This document shows positions 44,901-54,228 of a stretch of 64,000 nucleotides of DNA, in pieces. Made by a program: the position numbers and the translations under genes. Under the pieces are notes generated by a model. It was not told the origin of the DNA. It did no database searches and saw only the letters and a program-made list of their open reading frames with translations. Source of the stretch: Deltaproteobacteria bacterium (GTDB lineage: Bacteria > Myxococcota_A > Polyangia > GCA-2747355 > JADLHG01); assembly GCA_020848905.1 (NCBI GenBank), contig JADLHG010000059.1, positions 62,001 through 126,000 of the forward strand, read 5' to 3'. Position 1 is the stretch's first letter. The number at the start of each line of letters is the position of its first letter.

Positions 44901-46529
44901 CTATCGCCCCTTCGCAGCAGCCTCGGCGCGCTGCCACCACTTGTTCGTGGGCCGCGGCACGCCGGGGTGCGCCTCGCCGGGCCTGGTGCCGTAGACCGTC
45001 TGGTAGACGTTTCCCGGGTGACGATAGATCGCGCGACTGAAGAGGCCGAGCGAGTAGTCCCTGGACCAGGAGGGGTTCAGATCTTCGAGCTGCTCGACGC
45101 GCGAGTAGGGCACGAGGAACCAGACGCTGTTGTGCACGAGGAAGAGGGTCGCGAGGGCGAGGACGTAGGCCTTGAGGGGCACCTCGAGCGCGCGACCGAC
45201 GAGCGGCCGCGCCAGCCGCGCGAGGTGGTCGAAGACCAGCACCGCGAGGAGCACGAGCAGCACCGAGGGGGGGATCCAGAACTCCACGTAGTGCGGCTCC
45301 CAGTAGACGGCGGCCAGGGTGAAGGCCACGAGGTTTCCGACGAGCACGAGCCCGAAGCGGCCGTGTCGCCGGAGGAGGCCACCGAGCAGGAGCAGCGAGA
45401 GTCCGGAGACGGCGAGGGCGAAGTAGGCCAGCTGGTTCTGCACGAACCCCGTCGGAGAGGCGGGACGCGTAAGGTCGGCGGCGAGCCCCGTGTCGGGCTT
45501 GAGCATGCGCGGCGTGAGACTGGCCTGCGAGACGAAGGCGCTGGTCCAGCCCCAGGCGGTGCGCAGCGGGTCGAAGCGGCCGATCCCTTTGCCCCAGCCG
45601 CCGAGGACCGCGTAATGGAACATCCAGCGCTGAAAGGTGAGCTTCGGGTCGGCCTTGGTGTAAGGGCCACGCGCCTCGGCGGGGTTCGGGCGGTCGAAGG
45701 AGAGCCGGTAGACCACGCGTCCGACGTAGAAGTAAGCCGCGGCGATGAGCGCGACCCCGAGAAGCGCCATCCCGACCGTGGCGAGCCAGCGCGTGCGCGC
45801 GGAGCGTTCGATCTGGGCCTCGACGGGCCTTCGCACGTCGAAGACCGCGAGGAGGGGCCGGCCGGAGAACAGCGCGGCAGGGAGCGCGAAGACGAGGCAG
45901 GTCACGACGCAGGCGATGGCCAGCATCTGATGCGACATGACCGCCAGGAACATGGCCAGCCCGAGCAGCGCGGCCACCGCGAGCGCGCCGCGGCGCACGC
46001 GGGCCAGGCGCTCGGCAAGAAAGAGCACGGCGAGGAGCGCGACCACGGTGTAGATCGCCGTGTCGACCTTGGTCGCGTAGAGCAGATACCCGTGCAGGAC
46101 AGCCACGAGGAGGGCGCCGGTGAGTCCCCAGCCGAGGCTACCGGTGACGCGCGTGAGGAGCAGGAGCACCAGCGTGAGACCGACGCAGGCGGTGAGCAGG
46201 GCGCGCAGGCGGTTGTTGAAGACCAGGTCGGTGAACCCCGCGTGTCCCAGGTGCTGAACCATGACGCGATGGAAGTGCTTGCCCCCCACGTCGAGGTGCA
46301 GGTGATGGGGGTGATAGCGCACGGCCTCGCCGGCGAGCGAGCTCTCGATGTGGCGCGAGTAGTCCACCTGATCCCAGTCCAGGTGCTGCTGCAGGAAGTG
46401 CAGGTTCCCGAGCGCGTAGAGCACCGAGAGCCCCGCCGCGGCCAGGTACGGCAGGTAGGCCGGCCGCCACCGGAAGCGCCGAGGAGCCGCGGCGACCCCC
46501 GAGGCGGGATGGCGCGTCACGGGCCCCAT
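44901..46529 (-). CDS. Polytopic GT-C-like membrane protein
   Basis: A 542-residue protein from ATG 46529, 2 bp after the previous gene. About eleven TM helices. The first periplasmic loop after TM1 reads LHFLQQHLDWDQVDYSRHIESSLAGEAVRYHPHHLHLD, an acidic/His-rich loop in the position where GT-C (GT39/ArnT-like) transferases bind a lipid-linked sugar through Asp residues. The last loop is soluble with an RPTNKWWQR end. It is probably a glycosyltransferase or transporter acting on lipid-linked sugars at the outer face. It is the last gene of the ten-gene operon that starts at queE. Confidence 0.7.
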   Translation of the reverse strand: MGPVTRHPASGVAAAPRRFRWRPAYLPYLAAAGLSVLYALGNLHFLQQHLDWDQVDYSRHIESSLAGEAVRYHPHHLHLDVGGKHFHRVMVQHLGHAGFTDLVFNNRLRALLTACVGLTLVLLLLTRVTGSLGWGLTGALLVAVLHGYLLYATKVDTAIYTVVALLAVLFLAERLARVRRGALAVAALLGLAMFLAVMSHQMLAIACVVTCLVFALPAALFSGRPLLAVFDVRRPVEAQIERSARTRWLATVGMALLGVALIAAAYFYVGRVVYRLSFDRPNPAEARGPYTKADPKLTFQRWMFHYAVLGGWGKGIGRFDPLRTAWGWTSAFVSQASLTPRMLKPDTGLAADLTRPASPTGFVQNQLAYFALAVSGLSLLLLGGLLRRHGRFGLVLVGNLVAFTLAAVYWEPHYVEFWIPPSVLLVLLAVLVFDHLARLARPLVGRALEVPLKAYVLALATLFLVHNSVWFLVPYSRVEQLEDLNPSWSRDYSLGLFSRAIYRHPGNVYQTVYGTRPGEAHPGVPRPTNKWWQRAEAAAKGR

Positions 46530-46531
46530 GC

Positions 46532-47206
46532 TCAGGCGTCGTCCCGGCCGGCGTGCTGCGCAGCGAGGATCGCGCGAACCGCGTCGGCGGCGTCGGCCAG
46601 CGAGGAGACGAGCATCCTTCCCTCCTGACGGTCGTGGAACACCAGCGTCCCGAGGCCGAGGCGGCGGCCCAGAGGCCCTTGCTCGAGCGCCACCGCGGAG
46701 ATGTCCTGCACGCGCAGCTGATGCACGGTGCGACCGAAGAGCCGCTGCTCGAGGTAGATCACGCGCCGCGTTCGGTGGTCCACGATCAAGGCCGAGAAGA
46801 GAGCAGGGTAGAGGTTCCGCGCGACGAAGCGCGCCAGGTGGTACGCGGTGAGCGCGAAGAGCAGGTAGAAGGCGAGCCGCTGAAAGGCCGACGCCGCGGG
46901 AAAGGCGAAGTTGTAGATCTCCGGCAGCTTGAAGAAGGCGAAGCCGCGCTCGAAGGCCCCGCCGAGGAGCGGCGTGCAGGCGAGCGCACAGGCGGCCAGG
47001 AGCGCGCCCACCGCCGCCTTGGCGGCCAGGAACGCGAGCGGCTGGCGGTAGAGTACGTTCTCGCCGCCCTCGCCTCCCACGACACTCGCGGCCGCGGCGC
47101 GAAGTCGGCGGTCGCGACGCTCCGCGAGGGTCGGGCGGGTCGCACCCTGCGCGCGCTCGGATGGGTCCGTGGCAGGCAGCCTGACGGATCGCTCCTCGAC
47201 CATCAT
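46532..47206 (-). CDS. Membrane protein with bacterial PH-like domain
   Basis: A 224-residue protein. The first ATG at 47206 overlaps the upstream stop as ATGA. A charged N-terminus is followed by two TM helices (LAFLAAKAAVGALLAACALA and FQRLAFYLLFALTAYHLARF). The C-terminal ~90 residues (DHRTRRVIYLEQRLFGRTVHQLRVQDISAVAL, then LGLGTLVFHDRQEGRMLVSSLADA) match bPH-type domains of YdbS-like proteins, beta sheet with a terminal helix. Function of such proteins is mostly unknown; they occur in envelope biogenesis. Translational coupling ties it to the cluster. Confidence 0.75.
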   Translation of the reverse strand: MMVEERSVRLPATDPSERAQGATRPTLAERRDRRLRAAAASVVGGEGGENVLYRQPLAFLAAKAAVGALLAACALACTPLLGGAFERGFAFFKLPEIYNFAFPAASAFQRLAFYLLFALTAYHLARFVARNLYPALFSALIVDHRTRRVIYLEQRLFGRTVHQLRVQDISAVALEQGPLGRRLGLGTLVFHDRQEGRMLVSSLADAADAVRAILAAQHAGRDDA

Positions 47207-48099
47207 GGGATCCTTTCTGCAGCCGGGGGGGTGGGGCGCGTCCCCGGAGCGATGTGGAAGGCCCGCACCACGAGCGTCTGTCCCGCAAAGGGGCGCAGCC
47301 GCGTCGTGGTCCCCGCGCTCGGCACCACCGCGAGCAACCCGGGGCGCAGCGGATAGCGGGCCCCCTGCTCGAGCTCCCCCTCGCCGGCCACGACGAAGTA
47401 GACGCGGCTCTCGCCGGGGGCCGCCGGTGCGGTCCAGGCCGCGCGCAGCACGAGCTCGCTCGTCTCGGCGGCGTCCACGCGCAGCTTTTCAATATGAACG
47501 TTAGTTTTGATTCGCGGAGCCACGCGGGCCAGCGAGCGGTGGATCAGCGGTGGGGGAGCCTGCGCGAGCCGCGGGTCGTCGGCGGCCACCCGCGTGTTGC
47601 CGTCCCAGCGCGGCAGGGCCAGGACCAGCACCCCGAGCGGGGCGCTCGTCGAGGCGTTGGTCCACTCGTGCGCGCAGAGCGGCGGCGAGTAGATGAGAAC
47701 CCCCGCCGCAAAGCGTCCGTCGCTCTGCGCGAGCCGGCCTCCGCGCCCGTAGACATGGCGCACGCGCGCCTCCCCGCTCGCCACCACCGTGAGCTCGCGC
47801 GTCGTTCGGTGGAGGTGCAGCGGACAGGTCTTCTGCGGGCCGAAGACGTGGGCGTAGACGCTCACCTCCGGCGAGTCGAAGTACTTGTCGATGTAGTCCA
47901 CGGTCGGACCGAGGCGTTTCGCGTGCGACGCGACGCGCGCCGGGAGGTCGACGAGGCGTACCTCGGGCCGCGTCGAGGAACCTCCTCGGGAGTTTGGCTC
48001 TGCCGCGCGAGGCGCGGGTGCCGCCGCGAGGAGAGTCGCCAGCGCCAGCAGCGCCACCGCTCTGCTGACCAGCCCCCCGCGTCGTACCGCTATGCCCAT
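47203..48099 (-). CDS. Secreted bicupin protein
   Basis: A 298-residue protein from ATG 48099, 6 bp after the MFS gene. Signal peptide ending AAEPN. It contains two cupin barrels: residues ~70-170 with CPLHLHRTTRELTVVASGEARV and GVLIYSPPLCAHEW (HxH and later His metal ligands), and ~200-290 with RVYFVVAGEGELEQG and PGLLAVVPSAGTTTRL. Cupins bind a metal and act as isomerases, dioxygenases or sugar epimerases. An exported location suggests action on an exported product. It belongs to the queE operon. Confidence 0.8.
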   Translation of the reverse strand: MGIAVRRGGLVSRAVALLALATLLAAAPAPRAAEPNSRGGSSTRPEVRLVDLPARVASHAKRLGPTVDYIDKYFDSPEVSVYAHVFGPQKTCPLHLHRTTRELTVVASGEARVRHVYGRGGRLAQSDGRFAAGVLIYSPPLCAHEWTNASTSAPLGVLVLALPRWDGNTRVAADDPRLAQAPPPLIHRSLARVAPRIKTNVHIEKLRVDAAETSELVLRAAWTAPAAPGESRVYFVVAGEGELEQGARYPLRPGLLAVVPSAGTTTRLRPFAGQTLVVRAFHIAPGTRPTPPAAERIP

Positions 48100-48105
48100 C
48101 GCGAC

Positions 48106-49362
48106 TCAGCGCACCGCCGGTGCCCGTCCGGCCGCGAGCACCGGGGCCCGCAGGAGCCAGAGGAAGGGAAAGACGTTCGCCACGGCCAGAATGGTGATCG
48201 CCTGTCGCACGCCGAGCGCCTCGCCGAGGAGCCCCGCCGCGACTCCGCCGAGCGGCGCGGTCCCGACGAGGATGAGGCGCATCGTGGCCGCCACGCGCCC
48301 CTGCATCTCGGGCGGGGTCACACTCTGGCGCAGCGTGGACGACGCGATGATCCCCACCACCACGGCCAGGCTCCCGAGCGCCTCGCTCGACATCATGAGC
48401 GGCAGGGCGAACCCCGGCCGGGCGAAGACGACGAGGAGGCCCGCGATCCCGGTGCCGAGCGCGCTCGCGACCACCGCCCCGCCGAGGCCCAGCCGCTCGC
48501 GCGTGGGCCGGATCAGCATGGCGGCGAAGAGCGTCCCCACGCCGATCGAGCCGAAGACCAGCCCCACTCCCATCGGGGTGAGCTGCAGGTCCCGCGTCAT
48601 GTAGAGCATGTAGAGCGCCATGATGCCGCCGTAGAGGAAGTTGGAGATCCCCGTGTAGACGGCGAGCGGAAAGAGGCACTCGTGCCGGCGCACGAAGGAG
48701 AGCCCCTCGAGGATGTCCTGCTTGAGCGGCCGCTTCTGCGCCCCCGCGTCGCGGGTGGGTTCGCGGTGCTTCATCGTGCCGATGAAGATGCCCGAGAGCA
48801 GAAAGGAGATGGCGTCGATGAGGACCGCCGCCGGGGCCGAGACGAGCTGCACCACTAGGCCCGCCAGGCCGGGGCCCCCCATCTGCGTGACCGAGCGGGC
48901 CAGCTCGAGTTTGGAGTTCCCCTCGAGGAGCTGGGACTTGTCGAGGAGGCTCGGCAGGTAGGCCTGGTACGAGACGTCGAAGAGGACGCTGCAGGTGCCG
49001 ACGATGAACCCCACCACCCCGAGGAGGGTGATGCTCGCGTGACCGGTCCAGAGCGAGATGGGCACCGCGAGCAGCACCACGGCGCGGATCAGGTCGCCCG
49101 TGATGAGCAGCGGCCGCCGTCGCTGGCGATCGACCCAGGCTCCCGCGGGGAGCGAGAAGAGGAGGTTCGGGGCGGTGGCGATGGCCGCGAGCAGCCCCAT
49201 GGCGAGCGGCGAAGCGCCGAGCACCGTCACGGCGATGAGCGGGAGCGCGACGCGCGAGAACTCGCTGCCGAGGAGCGAGGTGATCTGCGCGCTCCACAGG
49301 CAGAGGAAGTCGCGATGTCTCCAGAGCGTGGGGGCTGTCTCCGTCGAGCGTTCGTGCTGCAT
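48106..49362 (-). CDS. Major facilitator superfamily exporter
   Basis: A 418-residue protein from ATG 49362 (AAGGA upstream). Twelve predicted TM helices; the loop motif AGAWVDRQRRRPLLI is the MFS motif A region between TM2 and TM3, and TM5 has MGGPGLAGLVVQL. It resembles the MFS_3/enterobactin exporter group (short N-terminus WRHRDFLCLWSAQITSLLGSEFSR). Such pumps export siderophores and secondary metabolites. In the que cluster it is the obvious candidate exporter for the product. Confidence 0.9.
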   Translation of the reverse strand: MQHERSTETAPTLWRHRDFLCLWSAQITSLLGSEFSRVALPLIAVTVLGASPLAMGLLAAIATAPNLLFSLPAGAWVDRQRRRPLLITGDLIRAVVLLAVPISLWTGHASITLLGVVGFIVGTCSVLFDVSYQAYLPSLLDKSQLLEGNSKLELARSVTQMGGPGLAGLVVQLVSAPAAVLIDAISFLLSGIFIGTMKHREPTRDAGAQKRPLKQDILEGLSFVRRHECLFPLAVYTGISNFLYGGIMALYMLYMTRDLQLTPMGVGLVFGSIGVGTLFAAMLIRPTRERLGLGGAVVASALGTGIAGLLVVFARPGFALPLMMSSEALGSLAVVVGIIASSTLRQSVTPPEMQGRVAATMRLILVGTAPLGGVAAGLLGEALGVRQAITILAVANVFPFLWLLRAPVLAAGRAPAVR

Positions 49363-49379
49363 GGCTCGACCGTTCCTTT

Positions 49380-50432
49380 CTATAGGCCGGTGCCGATGGC
49401 CCGGAGGCGGGGCCCCGGGCGTGAGAGCGCGAGCGAGCGCTCGATGATGCGGTCCGCGGCGAAGCGATAGGGCTCGGCCGCCGCCCGCTGGCCACACAGC
49501 GCTCCAGCGCACGCGGCGAGGAGCTTCTCCTCGAGCTCGAGCTCGTCGTTCCAGAGCGCCGCGCGCGGCAGGAGCTCCGGGTAGCTGAGCCGGTTCGGCG
49601 CGAGAACGTGGCAGTCCGCCGCCGCGGCCTCGAGCACCGAGTAGCCGAAGGTCTCCTGCACGGCGAAAGAGAGCGCGACGGAGGCCCGCCGGAGCAGAGC
49701 GTGGTACTCGGCGCGACTCCGCGTCACCTGCCGCGTGGCGGCCCAGCTCCAGCCCGGGAGCTTCGGGGCCACGCGCTCGCGAAAGCGCTCGTAGGCCGCG
49801 AAGCCCTTGGCCTCCTCGAGCCCCATTGGAAAGACGATGAGCGGCTCCTTGTCGAGCGGGGTCGCGCCGTCCCAGATCTCGTGGGCCTCGAGCGGGAGCC
49901 CCTCGACGACCACCCGCGGGCCCAGGTGCGGGAAGGCCGCGACCACCTCGCGCCGGTGGTACTCGGTGGCGACGAAGATCGCGTCCAGCGTCTCGAGCCA
50001 GGCCCGCTCGGCGTGACGCGCCCAGGTCTCGATGCCGAAGCGGCGCGTGTAGTCCCCCGGTAGGTACGAGCCGGCGTGGAGGATCCCCGCCAGGTGGTAG
50101 CGTCGCCCCGCGATGCGCCGGATGTAGTCCAGCATCTCGAGCCCCGGGAACCAGACGTCCGCGAGGAGGATCACGTCCCCGTCGGCCACCGCGCCGCGCT
50201 CGATCTGCCGGATCAGCTCCGCGAGCTGGGTGGCCTTGTAGTGACAGGTCCCGATGCCGTCCAGCACCTGCCCGGTGCGGATCGTCGCCGCGAGCTGCTC
50301 GCCCTCGACGACGGAGTAGCCGGCCGCTCCGCCGCGCGTCACGCGCTCGAGCGCGGCGGGCCACCAGCGAGCCCACTGCTCGGTGTAGCGGTCGGGGTAG
50401 GTCTCGAGCGGCAGGTAATGGATGGTGGTCAT
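49380..50432 (-). CDS. Glycosyltransferase (GT4-like, GT-B fold)
   Basis: A 350-residue protein. ATG 50432 overlaps the stop of the preceding glycosyltransferase as ATGA. The C-terminal half has the GT4 arrangement: PLIVFPMGLEEAKGFAAYERF, ASVALSFAVQETFGYSVLEAAAADCHVLAPN, where ETFGYSVLEA is the E-x7-E nucleotide-sugar motif. The N-terminal acceptor domain includes LHAGSYLPGDYTRRFG. It transfers a sugar to an acceptor that cannot be told. It follows two MurG-like genes, so three consecutive GT-B enzymes are encoded. Confidence 0.82.
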   Translation of the reverse strand: MTTIHYLPLETYPDRYTEQWARWWPAALERVTRGGAAGYSVVEGEQLAATIRTGQVLDGIGTCHYKATQLAELIRQIERGAVADGDVILLADVWFPGLEMLDYIRRIAGRRYHLAGILHAGSYLPGDYTRRFGIETWARHAERAWLETLDAIFVATEYHRREVVAAFPHLGPRVVVEGLPLEAHEIWDGATPLDKEPLIVFPMGLEEAKGFAAYERFRERVAPKLPGWSWAATRQVTRSRAEYHALLRRASVALSFAVQETFGYSVLEAAAADCHVLAPNRLSYPELLPRAALWNDELELEEKLLAACAGALCGQRAAAEPYRFAADRIIERSLALSRPGPRLRAIGTGL

Positions 50433-51514
50433 CGCTGCTCCATCGAGTCGAGGAGCGCCAGAGCCGCTTCCGCGGCGCCGTGGGGCTGCATCCCGGGTCG
50501 GGGCCCGTTGTACCAGGGCGCGCGGTAGAGGTCGGCGATCTGGGCCGAGAGGGCCTCTGGGTCGGCGGCGGCCAGCCGGAGCGCGGTGCCCTGCCGCTCC
50601 GCCCGCAGGATGCGTTCGTCCTGGCGATCGTGGTGCCGGAAGGTCGGCACGCAGAGCGTCGGCACGCCGAGCGCCGCGAGCTCGTGCGCCGAGTTGTACC
50701 CCCCGCGCGAGAGCACGAGCTGCGCGCAGGCGCAGAGCTCGAGGAAGTCGGGGAGCATGGAGTAGAGCCGCAGGTCCGGCACGCGGGCGAGCGCGTCCAG
50801 CCGGCCGCGGTAGAGCGGACCGACGACGGCCACCACCTGGGCCGATACGCCCTGGTCTGCGGCCCGGACGAGGGCCCGGCCCACGAGCGGCAGAAACTCG
50901 TCCCGCTCGAGCACGCCGCCGCCGCCGTTGGCGATCACCACCGTGAAGCGGTTCGGCGCCAGCTCGTAGCGCGCGCGCACCGCGGACTCGTCGAGCGCCT
51001 GGGGGAGCGACCGCACGATGGGTCCTACGCGCCGCACCACCGGGCCGAGCGTCACCTCGGGCGCCTCGGCGCCGAAGTCCTCGGCCAGCACCACGGTCCT
51101 GAGCCCCGACCATGCCGACGCGAGCGCTCCCGCCGTCGGACGGTGCCGCATCACGAGCGCCTGCGAGACGCCGCGCGCAGCGAGCTCGGCCTGCACGTCG
51201 GCGTAGATCAGCGTGTCGTGCACGAACAGCGACGGGGCGAGCTCCTCCACCACGCGTAGGAGCAGCGTGCGAAAGAGCGAGTCTCCCGTGTCGGCGCCCC
51301 CTTCCCAGCGCGCCGGGTCGGCCACGTGGTAGCGCGCCGGCAGCGTGCAGAAAGGGAGCCCGCTCGCCTCGGCCAGCGTCGTGTCGCGCGACTCGGTGAG
51401 CAGCACCGGGAAGGCCCTGCCCGTGCGGCGCAGCTCGAGGGCGATCGCCGTGCTGCGGGCCAGGTGCCCGAGCCCGTCCCCCCCGACCGAGTGAAAGAGC
51501 ACCGTGCGCATCAC
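50429..51514 (-). CDS. MurG-like glycosyltransferase
   Basis: A 361-residue GT-B protein from ATG 51514 (ATGA overlap with the upstream paralog). N-terminal motif FHSVGGDGLGHLARSTAIALELRR resembles the GGTGGH-type loop of MurG and glycopeptide/macrolide glycosyltransferases. C-terminal domain: LRLYSMLPDFLELCACAQLVLSRGGYNSAHELAALGVPTLCVP, the GT28 UDP-sugar-binding motif (SRGG-x-n-s-E-x4-G-x-P). It is ~30-40 percent similar in layout to the next gene upstream. A preferred sugar is unknown. Confidence 0.87.
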   Translation of the reverse strand: MMRTVLFHSVGGDGLGHLARSTAIALELRRTGRAFPVLLTESRDTTLAEASGLPFCTLPARYHVADPARWEGGADTGDSLFRTLLLRVVEELAPSLFVHDTLIYADVQAELAARGVSQALVMRHRPTAGALASAWSGLRTVVLAEDFGAEAPEVTLGPVVRRVGPIVRSLPQALDESAVRARYELAPNRFTVVIANGGGGVLERDEFLPLVGRALVRAADQGVSAQVVAVVGPLYRGRLDALARVPDLRLYSMLPDFLELCACAQLVLSRGGYNSAHELAALGVPTLCVPTFRHHDRQDERILRAERQGTALRLAAADPEALSAQIADLYRAPWYNGPRPGMQPHGAAEAALALLDSMEQR

Positions 51515-52632
51515 CTATCTCCTTGCGCCGCGAAGAGCGGCTCGAGGGCGCCGCGCAGCCGTCCGGCCGTCGCGCGCGCCTCCTCGGCCACCTCGGCCCG
51601 CACCTTCTCGTCGGGGCGCCGACCGAGCGCCGCGAGCAGCGCCTCCGCCAGCGCCTCCGCCCGCGCCTCGCCCACGGCGAAAGCGGGATAGCGCCGCGCG
51701 AACTCCCGCGCCCGCTCGAGCTGGTCGTCGGCCTCGTCGCACGGCACGCAGACGGCCGGGACCCCCGCCGCCGCGACCTCGTGCATCGTGTTGTAGCCGG
51801 CGAGGCAGAGCACCGCGGCCGCGCGCTCGATGAAGCAGGGCAGATCCGCCTCGAACCGCGCCACGTGCCTGAGCGCTCCGCCCACCGCCGGGAGCGCTCC
51901 TTGAAAGTGCGGTCCCACGATCGCGCAGACGCGGGCCGCCGGCTCGGCGCGCTCGATCGCCGGGAGCGCCGCGAGGAGCGCCTCGAGCACCTGTCGCGTG
52001 AAGCCCCAGCCTCCGCCCCCGAGGAGCACGAGCACCATCCGCTCCTCCTCGGCGAAGAGCCGCGCCACCTTCTCGGCCTGCGCCCGACTGACCGCGCGTC
52101 GCACGATGGGGCCCACGTAGGCCACCGGCTTGCCCGCCCGGTCGAGGAGCGCTTCGTCCTCGGCGGGGAGCTCCCCTCGGTGGTGCGGCGCGACGAGCAG
52201 GTCCACCTGGGCCAGCCGCTCGTCCCGGGCCGCGAGCTGCTCTCGCACGAGCCCGCCGATGCGCGCCACGAGCGCCACGCGCGCTCCGACGGCGCGGGCC
52301 GGCCCCACCACCGGCGGATAGATCACCGTGTCGCCGACCAGGAGCTGGGGACGAAAGACCTCGGCTGCGCCGCGCGCCACCGCCTCGGTGTAGGCCTCGC
52401 ACTCGGCGAGCTCGAACTGCTTGCGCCAGCGCTCGGTGCGGAAGTCCGCGAAGGCCGGGATCTGGATCCAGGGGAGCGGCGTGGCGTCGATCAGCTCGCG
52501 CCCCCCCTCGATCAGGAAGAGCACCTCGGGGGGGCTCTCGGCCGCGAGCAACGCCTCGGCCACCCCCAGGGTCCGGTTCAGGTGCCCGAGCCCGACGTGG
52601 TTCAAGGCGTGAAAGAGAGCCCGACGGCGCAT
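51511..52632 (-). CDS. MurG-like glycosyltransferase, paralog
   Basis: A 373-residue GT-B protein from ATG 52632, 4 bp after the radical SAM gene. It begins FHALNHVGLGHLNRTLGVAEALL, parallel to its downstream neighbour (FHSVGGDGLGHLARSTAIALEL). The donor-site motif is AAVLCLAGYNTMHEVAAAGVPAVCVP, again the GT28 pattern. VLLGGGGWGFTRQVLEALL gives the central Gly-rich strand. The two adjacent genes are tandem paralogs, presumably adding two sugars or two positions of one product. Confidence 0.86.
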   Translation of the reverse strand: MRRRALFHALNHVGLGHLNRTLGVAEALLAAESPPEVLFLIEGGRELIDATPLPWIQIPAFADFRTERWRKQFELAECEAYTEAVARGAAEVFRPQLLVGDTVIYPPVVGPARAVGARVALVARIGGLVREQLAARDERLAQVDLLVAPHHRGELPAEDEALLDRAGKPVAYVGPIVRRAVSRAQAEKVARLFAEEERMVLVLLGGGGWGFTRQVLEALLAALPAIERAEPAARVCAIVGPHFQGALPAVGGALRHVARFEADLPCFIERAAAVLCLAGYNTMHEVAAAGVPAVCVPCDEADDQLERAREFARRYPAFAVGEARAEALAEALLAALGRRPDEKVRAEVAEEARATAGRLRGALEPLFAAQGDR

Positions 52633-52636
52633 GACC

Positions 52637-53761
52637 CTACTTCGCCGCGCCGGCCGCTCTCTTCGGCGCGTCGAGTTCGCCCTCCGCGCTCCCCGCGTAG
52701 AGCGCGCGGTTGGCCTTCATGGCCTCGGTGTCGGGCCGCTCGACGAACAGGATGTCGAACGCATCCATCGAGCAGATCGAGCAGGCCTTGATCGACATAC
52801 GGTCGGTGAGGATGCGGCGCCTCAGGGCCTGCGTACGCTCGCCGTTCCAGATCTCGCGCAGCGGCTGCTCGGTCAGCTTGCCGAGCACGAGCTCCGACTT
52901 GATGTCGTAGCAGCAGGGCACGATCTCGCCCCCCGCGTTCAGCACCAGCATGTTCCAGAGGAAGTAGCAGTGATTCTGGCGCTCGCGCCGCAGCGTGAGC
53001 TGCTCGCGCTGCTGCGACCGCTCGTAGCGACGAAGCGCCAGCTCGTCGGGGGCGTCCACGTGCTCGGGCAGCTGGTCCAGCATGCCGAGGTCCACCGTCT
53101 TCGCGGAGAAGAGCGCCCCGTGCTCCTCGGCGATGGCCTTCACCGCCTCGAGCTCGTGCTGGTTGTGCTTCATCACGATGAACTGGATGTCCACGATCGG
53201 GTGCGACGAGCCACGGCGCTTCTTCGCCTCTTGCAGGAGCTTCAGCCCGCGCAGCACCTTCTGGAACTTCACGTTCACGCGGTACTGGTTGAAGACCTCC
53301 TCCGTCGCGCCGTCGAGGGCCACCACCAGGTAGTGCAGCCCCGAGTCGATGAGCCGCTCGACGTTCTCTTCCTTGTAGAAGACGTAGCCGTTCGTGCTGA
53401 CCGTGACCTTGACCTTCCGCTCCTGGGCGTAGCGGATGAAGTCGAAGGCCCCCGGGTGCAGGAAGGGCTCGCCGAAGTTCCACAGGTTCATCGTCTCGGC
53501 GTAGGGGTACGCCTGGTCGAGAAACGACCGATAGAGCCCCTCGTCGAGGAAAGCCTTGGCCCGGTTCAGCTCGCCCGCGCCCGTCGGACAGAGAGGGCAC
53601 TTGGCGTTGCAGGTGTTCGTGGGCTCGATCATCAGGTGCACGGGCATGAACGGCACGTCCGAGACGCGCTCGTTGAAGCAGCGCGTCAGGTTGGCTCGGT
53701 TCTCCGCACGCAGAGCTGCGATACGCTCGTCGGACAGCAAGGGAGTCGGCGCCTCGAACAT
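52637..53761 (-). CDS. Radical SAM protein with SPASM-like C-terminus
   Basis: A 374-residue protein. ATG 53761 has GGAGGAG (5 nt away) formed by the last codons of queD. [4Fe-4S]-SAM motif CNAKCPLC in MIEPTNTCNAKCPLCPTG; the GGE-like WNFGEPFLHP and STNGY follow. The C-terminal region holds further cysteines (NHCYFLWNMLVLNAGGEIVPCC, then ACSICSMD), the SPASM/twitch pattern for auxiliary clusters. Such enzymes do difficult C-H chemistry, here perhaps on the deazapurine or sugar. It lies between queD and the glycosyltransferases with 2- and 4-bp gaps. Confidence 0.9.
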   Translation of the reverse strand: MFEAPTPLLSDERIAALRAENRANLTRCFNERVSDVPFMPVHLMIEPTNTCNAKCPLCPTGAGELNRAKAFLDEGLYRSFLDQAYPYAETMNLWNFGEPFLHPGAFDFIRYAQERKVKVTVSTNGYVFYKEENVERLIDSGLHYLVVALDGATEEVFNQYRVNVKFQKVLRGLKLLQEAKKRRGSSHPIVDIQFIVMKHNQHELEAVKAIAEEHGALFSAKTVDLGMLDQLPEHVDAPDELALRRYERSQQREQLTLRRERQNHCYFLWNMLVLNAGGEIVPCCYDIKSELVLGKLTEQPLREIWNGERTQALRRRILTDRMSIKACSICSMDAFDILFVERPDTEAMKANRALYAGSAEGELDAPKRAAGAAK

Positions 53762-53763
53762 GG

Positions 53764-54228
53764 TTACTCCTCCGTGCGCTGCGGGCCGTGCGAGAAGCAC
53801 GCCCCGGGGTAGTCGGCCACACAATTGGGGGTCTCGTAGATCCGGACGTTCTCCACCTTCACTCGGCCCTCGGGGTTCCACTCGCCGACGAGCCGCGTCG
53901 CCACGTCGAAGAAGATGCGCGCGAGGTTCTCCGCCGAGGGAGGCACCGCCAGGACGCGGTGCTTCATCCCCTCGCTCTCGAGCCAGCTCGCGAGCGGGTC
54001 CCCCTCTTCCACCAGCATGCCGTGGTCCCACTCGGCGTCGAGCCAGGACCCGAGGAGTTGCTTGAGCACGCCGAAGTCCACCACGCGCCCCACCTGATCC
54101 ACCGAGGTGGCCGACAGGCTGACCTCGAACACATAGCGGTGGCCGTGAACGTTTCGACACTTCGATTCGTGGCGCAGCAGGCGATGGCCGGCGTCGATCT
54201 CGAAGCGCCTCGTGATGGCGACTCTCAT
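53764..54228 (-). CDS. queD: 6-carboxy-5,6,7,8-tetrahydropterin synthase QueD
   Basis: A 154-residue protein from ATG 54228 (ATGA overlap with queE). The zinc site is H in DAGHRLL and HGH in NVHGHRY; the catalytic Cys is in CRNVHGH. Conserved VVDFGVLK, WDHGML, PSAENLARIFF and RIYETPNC (Glu) complete the T-fold. It converts dihydroneopterin triphosphate to 6-carboxytetrahydropterin, the second step to preQ0. It is the second gene of the minus-strand operon. Confidence 0.97.
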   Translation of the reverse strand: MRVAITRRFEIDAGHRLLRHESKCRNVHGHRYVFEVSLSATSVDQVGRVVDFGVLKQLLGSWLDAEWDHGMLVEEGDPLASWLESEGMKHRVLAVPPSAENLARIFFDVATRLVGEWNPEGRVKVENVRIYETPNCVADYPGACFSHGPQRTEE

